Below are positions 34,135-42,215 of a stretch of DNA of 64,000 nucleotides, in pieces; position 1 is the first letter of the stretch; every line of letters begins with the position of its first letter. The stretch spans positions 1 to 64,000 of the forward strand of contig JAIQGK010000010.1 of the NCBI GenBank assembly GCA_020072645.1, read 5' to 3'. Position numbers and translations under genes: made by a program. Origin of the DNA: Terriglobia bacterium (GTDB lineage Bacteria > Acidobacteriota > Terriglobia > Terriglobales > Acidobacteriaceae). The notes under the pieces are model-generated. The model had not been told where the DNA came from and did not search any database. It saw only the letters and a program-made list of their open reading frames with translations.

Positions 34135-35292
34135 CTATACTTCCACCAGCTCACCCCGATCATTGACTTCAATACGCTTGGAAGCATGGAGCGGGATGCC
34201 GAGTTGATAGCGAGTATGTCGCAATTCTCCCATGCGGACCAATGCGCCTTTTTCGACAAGATCTGCAAGATCGCGCGTCGTAGTAGCCGGGGACGTACCG
34301 GTGATGCTGGCGTACTTGCCCGCTGAAAGTCCGCCCTTGAATCCATCCGGGCCTTCCTTGAACATACGGAGCAATGCCTTTTGCTGTCTTTCGTTCATCT
34401 GTCCCCGCAGGCGCTCAAATAGTTTGGCTTTGTCGATCAGGAATTCGATCATGGCAAGCGTTCGCCTCTGGGCTTCTATCGTTATGCCTGCAAACCAGGC
34501 CAGCCATCCGGTGATTTCGGTTTGTCTGTTTGCGGCTTCCAACGCATCGTAGTAGCTTCTGCGCCGTGCAAGGATCGTCGCCGCCAGAGCGGTAAGCGTA
34601 GGCTGGCCCAGACTTTGTGCCAGCGCTTTCTCCGCCAGCGCGCGCCCAATTCGTCCATTTCCGTCCTCAAACGGATGGATGCATTCAAAGTAAAGATGAG
34701 CGGTTCCTGCCCTGGTGAGCCCAGGCAAGGGTTCTGGTCCTCCCGCGGCAGTCCGGTTAAACCAGGCAATAAATCGCTTCATCTCGCCGGGCACCTGGTC
34801 CGCCGGTGGAGCCTGGAAATGCACTTTTGTCTTTCCCAGAGGCCCGGAAACTATTTCCATCGGCTCCCTGCCGGTGCGATAGCGGCCGACATCTGTGAGG
34901 TCACGGCGGCCGCTCATCAGCATGCGGTGCCAGCCAGAAAGCATTTCTTTGGAAATGGGCTCGCCAAACGAACGAAATAGATCGACCGTCATTTCGGCAA
35001 CGCCCCGCTCGGCGGGCCGCACGTTCCGTTTGTCGGCGGCCAAGCCAAGCTGCTTGCGTATGGAAAATTGGACGCTTGCCCGGTCCAGCAGTTCGCCCTC
35101 GATTTCCGAGGTCGTTATCGCCTCCGTGCTCATCGAGTCCACGGTAATGTGTTCGCGCTCTTCCTTGTCCAGGTGCTTGACCGTGCCCGCGAGTTTGCCG
35201 CCGGCTATCAAGAACTCTTTTTCCGCCAGTGCCAGCCGAGCCGCTTCCCAGCTGAACTCCGGCCAATCCGATTTTTGCCAATTCCAGGTCAT
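34135..35292 (-). CDS. Fic family protein (DUF4172-Fic-winged helix)
   Basis: 385 aa. N-terminal DUF4172-like helices contain the autoinhibitory motif T61-S-E-I-E65-G66 ((S/T)xxxE(G/N)), so this is a class II, self-inhibited Fic protein. The active site is complete: H206PFEDGNGRIGR. The C-terminal quarter is a winged-helix domain (SAGKYASITGTSPATTTRDLADLVEKGALVRMG), which can bind DNA. Fic proteins usually transfer AMP from ATP to a target hydroxyl. A perfect palindrome touches its start codon and more half-sites follow upstream, suggesting autoregulation. Confidence 0.92.
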   Translation of the reverse strand: MTWNWQKSDWPEFSWEAARLALAEKEFLIAGGKLAGTVKHLDKEEREHITVDSMSTEAITTSEIEGELLDRASVQFSIRKQLGLAADKRNVRPAERGVAEMTVDLFRSFGEPISKEMLSGWHRMLMSGRRDLTDVGRYRTGREPMEIVSGPLGKTKVHFQAPPADQVPGEMKRFIAWFNRTAAGGPEPLPGLTRAGTAHLYFECIHPFEDGNGRIGRALAEKALAQSLGQPTLTALAATILARRRSYYDALEAANRQTEITGWLAWFAGITIEAQRRTLAMIEFLIDKAKLFERLRGQMNERQQKALLRMFKEGPDGFKGGLSAGKYASITGTSPATTTRDLADLVEKGALVRMGELRHTRYQLGIPLHASKRIEVNDRGELVEV

Positions 35293-35387
35293 GAGCGATA
35301 GAAGGCCCGTCTATCGCTCACAAAATCGATGTATACGAGCGACAGAGGACTCAATCGCTCATATTAAATCGAAACATGAGTGATAGC
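35292..35387. promoter_or_regulatory. Operator array upstream of fic
   Basis: TGAGCGATAGA (35292-35302) and TCTATCGCTCA (35310-35320) are perfect 11-bp inverted arms with a 7-base spacer. Further related half-sites are GAGCGACAGA (35337-35346), TCGCTCAT (35355-35362) and ATGAGTGATAGC (35376-35387). Together they form five copies of a TGAGCGATAG-like word over 96 bp directly before the fic start. The winged-helix part of the Fic protein is the obvious candidate binder. Confidence 0.6.
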
Positions 35388-35498
35388 AAGAAGCGTCACG
35401 AATCGCCTCTCTAAGGCCGCAATCATGAGACGCCCCCGAAAATTGACGGTTTCGGTGACGAGTTTTTGCAGAGTGCGGTAGAGATCAAAACAGGAGGT

Positions 35499-35828
35499 TC
35501 ATATATTCGCCCGTATAAATTTCTTAAATGCCCTTGCTCTTTTGGCGGCTTCGGCCTTGGCTATGAAGGTTTTTACCTTTCCAAATTTCTCGAGCATTTC
35601 AATTTCCTCATCACTTATAAGCTTCTTGGGGCGCTTAAAATTATGACGTAATACAAAGAAGACCAGCTCATACCGTTTGCGAAAATCCATGAGAACAGCA
35701 ATGAGTTTTGTCCGTTGTCGTTTATTCGTAAAAGTGGGACACAGCGTTATCAACAAGTGAGCGTGATCTTCAGGCTTAAGGCGCTTCAATAACGAAAAGA
35801 AGCTATGCCGAACATCGTCATTGGACAT
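35499..35828 (-). CDS. Hypothetical basic helical protein, 109 aa
   Basis: MSNDDVRHSFFSLLKRLKPEDHAHLL... ends in a lysine/arginine-rich helix (FIAKAEAAKRARAFKKFIRANI). No signal peptide or membrane segment, no known motif. Composition is more A+T-rich than core genes. Sits in the accessory region upstream of fic on the same strand. Function unknown. Confidence 0.55.
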   Translation of the reverse strand: MSNDDVRHSFFSLLKRLKPEDHAHLLITLCPTFTNKRQRTKLIAVLMDFRKRYELVFFVLRHNFKRPKKLISDEEIEMLEKFGKVKTFIAKAEAAKRARAFKKFIRANI

Positions 35829-35903
35829 CCGCCTTACAAAGAATTCGATTCCCTGATTTCAAAATATCGCTTTCGTTTGCCGCTAGTGAGGAACGCGAGT
35901 GTT

Positions 35904-36536
35904 CTAGATTTTCCCAAATGCTTGTGGCCGACCGCAAAAAATGCTTTCCCTTTCAAGATGGACATAGAGCATTTTTCCTCTAGCTGCCTTTTGATCTCCA
36001 CACTGTTTTAGCACTTCTGCGAGGCGGTGTTTGTGATTTTTGGAAATTCGACGTCGTAGTGCACGATATTCGATGATTGTTTCTGGTGAACCTTCCCAAA
36101 CCAGTTCGTCGCCAATAACGCGGGATATGCGCCCATGTATTACATCCACACCAGCCCAAGAATAGAGAATATCTGGGTTATAAATCAGCCACACGAATAA
36201 CCCCTCGCAGTATGTTCTTTCAGTGGAAGAGAGGTCATCCCAGGTACGGTCAATCAAATCGTGAGCATCCGAAGCCATCATTTCCTCAGCGGCCTCTGGT
36301 CCCGCGCGCTCTCTTAATTTTTGAATCTCGGTGTGTCGCCACATCGGGAACTGGTTTTCAAAATCCCAACTGCTGCCGAAACATTGATACCATTCATGGC
36401 CCTTTTCACGATGGCGCAAGCCAGGAACATGCTGCGCGTGCCGATCCTTCGCCTGATGAATATAGCGATACACTCTTCCCCAAACAATTAAATCGAACGC
36501 CTCATGGAGAAAGCCACTCGCCATGTATCTACCCAT
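35904..36536 (-). CDS. Hypothetical protein, about 210 aa
   Basis: Tryptophan- and histidine-rich protein (GFLHEAFDLIVWGRVYRYIHQ, GSSWDFENQFPMWRHTEIQKLRERAGPEAAEEMM, LFVWLIYNPDILYSWAGVDVIHG). It looks globular and cytosolic, with no recognised domain. I start at the ATG at 36536; a TTG at 36557 would nearly abut the upstream gene, with which it clearly forms a two-gene operon. Possible partner of the PLD-like protein. Confidence 0.6.
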   Translation of the reverse strand: MGRYMASGFLHEAFDLIVWGRVYRYIHQAKDRHAQHVPGLRHREKGHEWYQCFGSSWDFENQFPMWRHTEIQKLRERAGPEAAEEMMASDAHDLIDRTWDDLSSTERTYCEGLFVWLIYNPDILYSWAGVDVIHGRISRVIGDELVWEGSPETIIEYRALRRRISKNHKHRLAEVLKQCGDQKAARGKMLYVHLERESIFCGRPQAFGKI

Positions 36537-36558
36537 CCCAATATTTCCATATTGCAAA

Positions 36559-37605
36559 TTATGTAATTAATGAAGCAGCCGCCCATATCTTTTCAAGCGT
36601 ATTCCGAAGGGTTTGAATGGCATTGACATCTTCAAGTTTATTTATCAGCGACAGTTTTCCACCAAATCCATTGAGAGAATGCCCCAATGCGTACCATTGT
36701 GCATTGTCAACCGAAATTGTTCGATCGTGAATTTCCGCAGAATGCTTGCGTACTTCTATTTGGTGCTGCGGATATTGCCTTCTAAAACGGCTGACAGAAA
36801 CTTTAAAATCAGGATTGGCCTTTCCTGTGAGCAAGCGAATTTTGATTTTGTGAGGCAATGCCGCAACCATATCAAGAACATCACCATTCATATAATTATC
36901 GACAATAAAAATCTCCCGCTTCGCGGATTGCAGAATTTGTTTAATTGCTTTGTATGCGTCCCACTGTGTTCCCTTGGGAAATACATATTCACTGGCGAGC
37001 TTTGTCCCATGACTGGACTCATAGAGGCTCACCAATTTCTCAGTAACATGTGGGGTATCGCGCTCCTGTCCTTTCCCACCCAGCAAGCGCCGTTGCGTAA
37101 GAAGCCAAATGACGCGCCTTATATCACTATATTCAATTCCTAAATAATCGTAATCAGTATGATTTTCATACTCCGCAGTGTATAAGCCCACACGAGGATT
37201 CAGCTTATAACCGAGCCAATACGCCTTGTGCATTATGTATTGCATGAGTTCGGCATCCGTCACTTTGGCATGAGGCTCGAAATCAGAGTTTTTAATTTTC
37301 AGTTCTTTATACTGGACCTCATCGAAGGGAGCATCGAAATCCAGCTCTCTTGAATCCAGCGCACGACGAATTACATTGATGCCTATTTTGTATTCAATAT
37401 CAGAAGCAATCCCCTGCTTAACGGGTCGCCCTGCATGATATAGCTGCACAAGTCTCTGACCGCGATTGTGGGCTGCATCCTTAATTTCGAATAAATACGA
37501 AGAACCTGTTCGGTGCGGATCATCTTCGACCCGATCATAGGCAATAGAGACGCACTCTCCTCCGAGCGTTACCCAATCCGAAAAATGCATTTGGTCTAAA
37601 GTCAT
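36559..37605 (-). CDS. Uncharacterised protein with PLD-like C-terminal domain
   Basis: 348 aa from the ATG at 37605. The N-terminal two thirds are unrecognised (possible winged-helix stretch DAELMQYIMHKAYWLGYKLNPRVGLYTAEY). The C-terminus reads AIKQILQSAKREIFIVDNYMNGDVLDMV ... IRLLTGK ... IHDRTISVDNAQWYALGHSLNGFGGKLSLINKL, the strand order and HD(R/K)/GxS(L)NxxG pattern of phospholipase D-like domains, with HDR in place of HxK. Such domains occur in nucleases and defence effectors. It ends 25 bp left of the attL repeat, so it was the chromosomal neighbour of the tRNA site before the element arrived. Confidence 0.6.
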   Translation of the reverse strand: MTLDQMHFSDWVTLGGECVSIAYDRVEDDPHRTGSSYLFEIKDAAHNRGQRLVQLYHAGRPVKQGIASDIEYKIGINVIRRALDSRELDFDAPFDEVQYKELKIKNSDFEPHAKVTDAELMQYIMHKAYWLGYKLNPRVGLYTAEYENHTDYDYLGIEYSDIRRVIWLLTQRRLLGGKGQERDTPHVTEKLVSLYESSHGTKLASEYVFPKGTQWDAYKAIKQILQSAKREIFIVDNYMNGDVLDMVAALPHKIKIRLLTGKANPDFKVSVSRFRRQYPQHQIEVRKHSAEIHDRTISVDNAQWYALGHSLNGFGGKLSLINKLEDVNAIQTLRNTLEKIWAAASLIT

Positions 37606-37629
37606 CTGATATTGCGGACGGACTGCCAA

Positions 37630-37703
37630 TGCCTACCCAGCAGATTCAATGATTTAAGTGGTAGGCCCGAATGGACTCGAACCATCGACCTCTTCCGTGT
37701 CAA
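37630..37703 (-). repeat. attL: 74-bp direct repeat with 3' half of tRNA-Val
   Basis: Matches 43384-43457 at 73 of 74 positions (single difference at 37653/43407). On the minus strand it holds the tRNA-Val 3' half from the anticodon loop to the encoded CCA (37659-37703) plus 29 bp of downstream flank. The 5' half is absent here, so this is a displaced tRNA remnant left by integration. Confidence 0.9.
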
Positions 37704-37779
37704 AAACGAGGTCACTAACCTAAAACCCTTTGGTTGCCGTTGTTTTCCGCATTGCAGTACCCCTCAAAACACCGCTTTT

Positions 37780-37811
37780 TTGACGAGTTTTGTTGACGAA
37801 TTGTTGACGAG
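37780..37811 (+). repeat. Direct repeats TTGACGA(G/A), possible integrase arm sites (left)
   Basis: TTGACGAG at 37780-37787, TTGACGAA at 37793-37800 and TTGACGAG at 37804-37811, spaced 13 and 11 bp. Similar words occur near the right end (43338-43355). Close, in-phase repeats beside att are typical of integrase arm-binding sites; the role is inferred. The rest of 37704-37952 shows nothing else. Confidence 0.45.
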
Positions 37812-37952
37812 TTTTTCTGTTGAGTTCGTCGCCAATTTCTGCAACATTGAAACTGTCTTTAGGAAGGTCTTTCCTGAGATGAAAAACAGCGGGACGCGCT
37901 TGGTGGTGAGACCGAAACGCGCCCCTGACCAAAGCACCTACGTGGAGGCACC

Positions 37953-38303
37953 TTGGCTGATCTTGACGTTACCAAAAAAGTAGAAATTTATCACACCCTA
38001 TACCAGCTTAACTCCTCATTTGCAGCAATCGTAGGACACTGCGACACGTTGCAGCGAACCGGAGTTTTCAGGTCCAAATCTACCCGATTGTTTCAAGGAT
38101 TCACCCAAGAATTACAAGCAGAATGTAATCAGGAATTCTTGGAGACCTTGCACCAAATCGAACTTGACGACTGGGGCCGTTTCGGCAAAGTGCGTCAAGC
38201 GGAAGAAAAACGTCTCAGAGACCCTGACGACGTTTTCATTCAGGCCGCAGAGCGAAAAAAGGAACTCGCCAAACAGCGCAAGAAATCTAGCCGCAAGAGA
38301 TAG
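37953..38303 (+). CDS. Element-encoded hypothetical protein, 116 aa
   Basis: Starts at a TTG with SD GGAGG at 37944-37948. Reads MADLDVTKKVEIYHTLYQLNSSFAAIVGHCDTLQRTG..., a helical protein whose end is very basic (KKELAKQRKKSSRKR), suggesting nucleic-acid contact. No homologue recognised. A strong terminator follows 30 bases after the stop, so it forms its own transcription unit at the left end of the element. Confidence 0.6.
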   Translation: MADLDVTKKVEIYHTLYQLNSSFAAIVGHCDTLQRTGVFRSKSTRLFQGFTQELQAECNQEFLETLHQIELDDWGRFGKVRQAEEKRLRDPDDVFIQAAERKKELAKQRKKSSRKR

Positions 38304-38332
38304 CAAGAACAAAAAAGCCGAAGGAAAGAATC

Positions 38333-38359
38333 AACCCGCCCCACTCAGGCGGGTTTTTT
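38333..38359 (+). terminator. Rho-independent terminator
   Basis: Stem AACCCGCC / GGCGGGTT with a 7-base loop, running into six T (38354-38359). Confidence 0.88.
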
Positions 38360-38464
38360 CTTCAAGCAACAAATCTGGAATAAAAGTCATCTAGGCGCGA
38401 TTGCCCTTGCTGAGTAACTTGGGGGCAGCATAAAATTGCGGCCAACAAGAAAGGCTGCAAATCT

Positions 38465-38827
38465 ATGGCACATCACATGAGCGACAGAGCCGTGAAGCTA
38501 GCGAATGCACTGCTTCAGCACCAAAGGAGATTTCGACGCGAGCCTAAAAACGTAAATCAGAAATCTGTAGAAAAAGCGATTATCGCCTATCAGGCAATTG
38601 GTACAAATGCGCATATCGGCTGGAGAGACATTGGCCAACCTCTGCGTGACATCGCGGAATGGTGCGATGAACAAGGGTGGCCGCCTCTTAATTCCTTAGC
38701 AGTAAACAACAAGACCCATGAACCCAGCAAGGAATATGACGGTGCAGGAAATTTCCAGCTAGCTCAATGGTGTTATGACGTCAGAAAATGTATTGGTTTT
38801 AGTGGCTACCCAAAGAAGGTTACCTAA
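38465..38827 (+). CDS. Element-encoded hypothetical protein, 120 aa
   Basis: MAHHMSDRAVKLANALLQHQRRF... then IGWRDIGQPLRDIAEWCDEQGWPPLNSLAVNNKTHEPSKEYDGAGNFQLAQWCYDVRKCIGFSGYP. The run of PLNSLAVN, a glycine-rich turn and W..DV..CI.F..YP is a pattern I have seen in uncharacterised bacterial proteins, but I cannot name it. Soluble, no signal peptide. Preceded by the terminator of the gene before it. Confidence 0.6.
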   Translation: MAHHMSDRAVKLANALLQHQRRFRREPKNVNQKSVEKAIIAYQAIGTNAHIGWRDIGQPLRDIAEWCDEQGWPPLNSLAVNNKTHEPSKEYDGAGNFQLAQWCYDVRKCIGFSGYPKKVT

Positions 38828-38908
38828 TCCCGCGAATCTCCCCGCCGTCTCGGGCATACAGCACACAAAAGAGCATAGCCGAAGACAAACCGTGGTATAT
38901 TGCGCGGC

Positions 38909-39382
38909 ATGGACTCGCTGATTAAATGGCCCTCGAATCATCCCATCGTCTTTACGTTGATTCTGTTTGTTTTTAGCTCGCTCGTTTCCATATATGCATC
39001 TGAAATCAAGCGATTCCTTCGTGAGCGCCCGCTCAAATTCAAGGAATACAATCAGCAGCAGTTCGCAAGAGACCTTGCCCTTTTGCAGCGTCTTCACAAT
39101 GACAGCTATCAGCTCATTCTCTTTTTCCTGTGGAATATTGTCTCGATTATTTATGCCGCGGTTTTGTGGACTGGGATCTTCTTTTTATTGTCTTTCATGA
39201 CGCATAACAAGATTGCTGCGGTACCGTTGTCTAGCGCCATTATTGGGGTCGCTTTTGGAAAGGCGTTATTGATTCGGCAGCTTCTTACACGACTTGTTAA
39301 CTATGAGCATAGTGTCATTCACCTGAAAAAACTAGCTGGAATTCCTGAATCAAATGTAACGTCGGCTTCAAGTGGCAACTGA
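38909..39382 (+). CDS. Element-encoded membrane protein, 157 aa
   Basis: Starts at the ATG at 38909. Three hydrophobic helices: residues about 10-30 (HPIVFTLILFVFSSLVSIYA), 75-103 (YQLILFFLWNIVSIIYAAVLWTGIFFLLSF) and 109-130. The cytosolic loop is basic (KRFLRERPLKFKEYNQQQFARDLALLQRLH). No family recognised. Small multi-helix membrane proteins on mobile elements may act in exclusion or immunity, but nothing here shows that. Confidence 0.55.
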   Translation: MDSLIKWPSNHPIVFTLILFVFSSLVSIYASEIKRFLRERPLKFKEYNQQQFARDLALLQRLHNDSYQLILFFLWNIVSIIYAAVLWTGIFFLLSFMTHNKIAAVPLSSAIIGVAFGKALLIRQLLTRLVNYEHSVIHLKKLAGIPESNVTSASSGN

Positions 39383-39599
39383 TTGGTTCCCGCTCGCCAA
39401 AAAAACACGCTTCACGTTCCCTTCAATTTTTTACAGACAAACTCAAAGCCGTTCCACCTTTTTGAAGGGACTAAAACTTGAGTTTTTCTCGGAGCCATGC
39501 GACAAAATGCCATTCTAATGAGTTTCCACTCGCGTATAATCCCGCTGCTATGACACAGTTGTTGGTTCTTTACCGGATCAGAGGTTAGCATACGGTCTC

Positions 39600-40343
39600 G
39601 TGCCCGACCACTCTGAACAATCTGCTCAGGCTGTAAACCTGCTCACCGAAGCGGAAGCTGAGGATGTCATAGACCGATTTGTAGAAAGATTTTTCAGTTC
39701 AGAGAGCACAACTCTCCGCTGGCTGCTGAACAAGGGGTGGTCTCATCCCGAATACATGTCACTTGTGGCGCGTTCCTGGGGTATGCCTGAGATTCCAGAA
39801 CAGGCAAGAATCGACCTCTTACGGTGTATCGAAACAAACGATAAAGTGAGCTTGAAATCGTGGCTTGTAAAGCTTGAGTCCCGCGACGGCATGACACGCG
39901 AGCAAGCTAAGGCTCTTTTTTCGTTATTCGATCTTTCTCCTTTACGGAAGATTCTTCTGGACTTGGCAGAAACATTCAAGGGTACGCAAGGTCGCCAGCC
40001 GAAGTTGAAACTTGCTGATTATCCCAGGCTCATCCAGGTCGCCGACTCTCTATCTCCTCTGATAGGAAAAATCCTCTCTCAACTGGAACAGTCAACGAAG
40101 AAGACCGCGCTCGAAACTGTGATGTTTTGGCAAGCGGATCACCCGGAAGCTGCTGGCTTTTTGCTCAGTTACTACAAGCAATTTGAACTCGCACTTCATG
40201 ACGCTACCCTAAAGAGACGGAGCAAACGCCCCGCCACTCGTGCGAAGTTGCTCGCGGAGGCCATGGCAGGAATGGAATATGGGCTGACTTTCAGTACCTC
40301 CATCGAACGGGTACGGCAGGCGCGGCGAATGCAACAATCCTAA
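39600..40343 (+). CDS. Element-encoded hypothetical protein, 247 aa
   Basis: GTG start. Acidic N-terminus (LTEAEAEDVIDRFVERFF), helical body and a basic C-terminal tail (LKRRSKRPATRAKLLAEAMAG). No motif recognised. The 217 bp before it shows no gene. It ends 112 bp before the first arm of the inverted-repeat region. It could be an accessory or regulatory protein of replication, on position only. Confidence 0.5.
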   Translation: MPDHSEQSAQAVNLLTEAEAEDVIDRFVERFFSSESTTLRWLLNKGWSHPEYMSLVARSWGMPEIPEQARIDLLRCIETNDKVSLKSWLVKLESRDGMTREQAKALFSLFDLSPLRKILLDLAETFKGTQGRQPKLKLADYPRLIQVADSLSPLIGKILSQLEQSTKKTALETVMFWQADHPEAAGFLLSYYKQFELALHDATLKRRSKRPATRAKLLAEAMAGMEYGLTFSTSIERVRQARRMQQS

Positions 40344-40455
40344 TCACCCTTCAAACAAAAGAATCTTTTCTTTGTGATATTGGGTCGCCTTCCGCTACTT
40401 TTCTTTCTTTTTGGTAGCGCAAGCCTCCGTTTTGATAACCCTAGGGCTGGGGCAT

Positions 40456-40656
40456 CATTCACGGCCCCTGCTCAACCTTAGAACCCGCAACGAAGGACTG
40501 ACAGACCATTCGACGGGTGACAACGTACGGCAGCAGGGGCCATGAATGCTGGTCGGGGTTCTACGAAAGTAAAGCACTGCCGGGGTTGGAGGCAAAGAGT
40601 CTGTCTGGGGGTCCAGGGGGCGAAGCCCCTTGGTGGGGTTCGGGGCGAAGCCCCGA
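40456..40656 (+). other. Nest of inverted repeats upstream of rep: candidate replication origin
   Basis: Outer pair: CATTCACGGCCCCTGCT (40456-40472) and AGCAGGGGCCATGAATG (40532-40548), 16 of 17 positions, 59-base spacer. Then two tight hairpins with GAA loops: 40615-40631 and 40640-40656, both built on GGGGCGAAGCCCC. A TTCTTGATT word follows at 40669-40677, similar to the nick site of pC194-type rolling-circle origins. Clustered stems directly in front of an HUH initiator suggest its origin; the nick site is speculative. Confidence 0.5.
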
Positions 40657-40686
40657 CAGTTGTTCCCATTCTTGATTCCCCCAGGT

Positions 40687-41310
40687 GTGTCCAAAGGTGG
40701 GCCGAATTTGAGGAATTCACATCAGGACGGGTGTACTTGCAAGAGCTGCTTTGCGCAATCAATGGGGAAATGGATTGATGAGCTAGGAACAAGAACAGTA
40801 TCAGGAGAATGGCAGATTTTTGGAACGATCACTTACGCCACTCGCAACTATCCCTGGCGGAGAGGTTTTCCGACTAGTGGCAATGGCCGCCCGCATCCCG
40901 ACTTCGCGCACAATTTTTTTACGCGTTTTGTGAACCATCTCGAATCCGACCTCAGAACAAGAGTGGACTATGTGGTCGCCGATCAGTTTGGGGAAATCGG
41001 GGGCCGATTTCATCAACACGCAATATTGGCAGCTTGCGGGCTTGACCGTTACTCACGTACTGAGCTTTGGAAGTGGGTGCAGGAAAAAGCCGGATGGAAT
41101 CGAATTCTCCCATTTGAACGCGGAGCAGCGTTTTACATTTCGCGTTACATCGGCCGAGATGCACACAAGTGCGACTGGAATTTCCGTGTCGGCGAAATGG
41201 ATTCCTCTCTGACCACTCCTAAGCCCGCTCCCGGAAAAACTGTCCTTGTGCAAAGTGCTCCTGTCGAGAAGGCGTTTTATCACGCGGGCTTCCACAGAAG
41301 AAAGAGGTAA
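40687..41310 (+). CDS. rep: HUH-type rolling-circle replication initiator
   Basis: About 207 aa from a GTG at 40687; the true start is uncertain (TTG 40630 or ATG 40762 are alternatives). Three Rep motifs in order: motif I FGTITY (45-50), motif II GGRFHQHAIL with the metal-binding HxH at 109-111, and motif III AAFYISRYIGRDA with candidate nucleophile tyrosines Y150/Y154. A CTCKSC cluster lies near the N-terminus. The protein should nick one strand at the origin and stay attached to the 5' end. No helicase domain, so host helicase would be needed. RNase HI follows 4 bp later. Confidence 0.78.
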   Translation: MSKGGPNLRNSHQDGCTCKSCFAQSMGKWIDELGTRTVSGEWQIFGTITYATRNYPWRRGFPTSGNGRPHPDFAHNFFTRFVNHLESDLRTRVDYVVADQFGEIGGRFHQHAILAACGLDRYSRTELWKWVQEKAGWNRILPFERGAAFYISRYIGRDAHKCDWNFRVGEMDSSLTTPKPAPGKTVLVQSAPVEKAFYHAGFHRRKR

Positions 41311-41314
41311 TCAG

Positions 41315-41728
41315 ATGAAAAATGCAGTTCCCATTGAAATTCACATTGACGGTAGCGGAGCAAGGCCAGACGGCAAGGGTTCTGGTTTTGCGTGGATACA
41401 GCCGCAGAGCGGAAAGAGCGAAATTATTCAAAAAGACCATCTGACAAATAATCAAGCAGAATACAACGGCTTGTTAGCGGCCCTCAGCTCATTACCCCCA
41501 AAGAGCGCAGCCCTTGTATTTACAGATTCTCAAATTGTCTCCGAACAATTTAATGGACGTTATCAGGTGCATGATTCCGCTTTGCGCGAATTGCTGACTG
41601 AGATCAAAGGACTGATTCGAAGAAATTCTCTGAAGGTTTCTGTTAAGTGGATTCCGCGCAGAGCGAACCTAGCCGATGGACTGCTCAAGAGAGGTCTGCA
41701 ACGTAACGTTGGGGAGATTTCCCTTTGA
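41315..41728 (+). CDS. rnhA: Ribonuclease HI
   Basis: 137 aa from the ATG at 41315 with SD AAAGAGG. All four catalytic acids are visible: D12 (HIDGSG), E49 (NNQAEYNGLLAAL), D71 (VFTDSQIV) and D121 (PRRANLADGLLKRG). It cleaves the RNA strand of RNA-DNA hybrids. It belongs to the archaeal/bacterial short RNase HI type rather than the E. coli type with a basic protrusion. Lying between rep and the zinc-ribbon gene in one operon, it probably removes primers or R-loops during element replication. Confidence 0.87.
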   Translation: MKNAVPIEIHIDGSGARPDGKGSGFAWIQPQSGKSEIIQKDHLTNNQAEYNGLLAALSSLPPKSAALVFTDSQIVSEQFNGRYQVHDSALRELLTEIKGLIRRNSLKVSVKWIPRRANLADGLLKRGLQRNVGEISL

Positions 41729-42132
41729 CTGCTCATCTTCCATGTTTCTTGTGCAGAGCCGACCTCGAAATAAGGAAGGACAAAAACGGGAAGCGATACT
41801 TCATTTGTGACGAGTGCGGAGTCCAGGCGTTTGTCAGGCGCAAAACAGGAATTTCCCGCCTTGCAAAACTCGTGCGTCAATTGAAAAAGGGAAATTCAAA
41901 AGGAATTCGGGAAAATAAATCCCCGTTTGAAATCGGCGCAATACTCACCGAAATTGACGAACTCAAAAAGCAAATCAAAAAACTGAAAGCAAAGAGCGGA
42001 TTGTTCTCTGCGGATCGCAACTCAAGGCGAATCGCGGCAGCATTACAAGAGCGAGTAAATGCTTTGTTATCAATGCTGGAAAAGCACGCAAAAAACGTGC
42101 GGCCAATTGCAAAAACAAAAAACATTTCTTAA
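41725..42132 (+). CDS. Zinc-ribbon coiled-coil protein, 135 aa
   Basis: TTG start overlapping the RNase HI stop by 4 bp. A C4 zinc ribbon (C7-x2-C10 ... C28-x2-C31; LPCFLCRADLEI and YFICDECGVQ) is followed by a basic linker and a coiled coil (ILTEIDELKKQIKKLKAKSG). Likely a small DNA- or protein-binding accessory factor of the element. No named family. Confidence 0.7.
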   Translation: MTAHLPCFLCRADLEIRKDKNGKRYFICDECGVQAFVRRKTGISRLAKLVRQLKKGNSKGIRENKSPFEIGAILTEIDELKKQIKKLKAKSGLFSADRNSRRIAAALQERVNALLSMLEKHAKNVRPIAKTKNIS

Positions 42133-42215
42133 TTCTTTTTGGAATAAGCGTGAATATACTTCCAATCGCGGAAAAGCAACGGCAGCCAGACCAGTTAGGA
42201 GGCTGGCAAAAAGAG

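Noticed and set aside
37780-37811. Start of a CRISPR array
   Set aside because: The repeated word is only 8 bases with 3-5 base gaps; no spacer-sized intervals and no cas gene nearby.
37612-37983. Open frame across attL giving EWTRTIDLFRVKNE
   Set aside because: This peptide is the well-known false translation of a tRNA 3' fragment; the DNA is the displaced tRNA-Val half.
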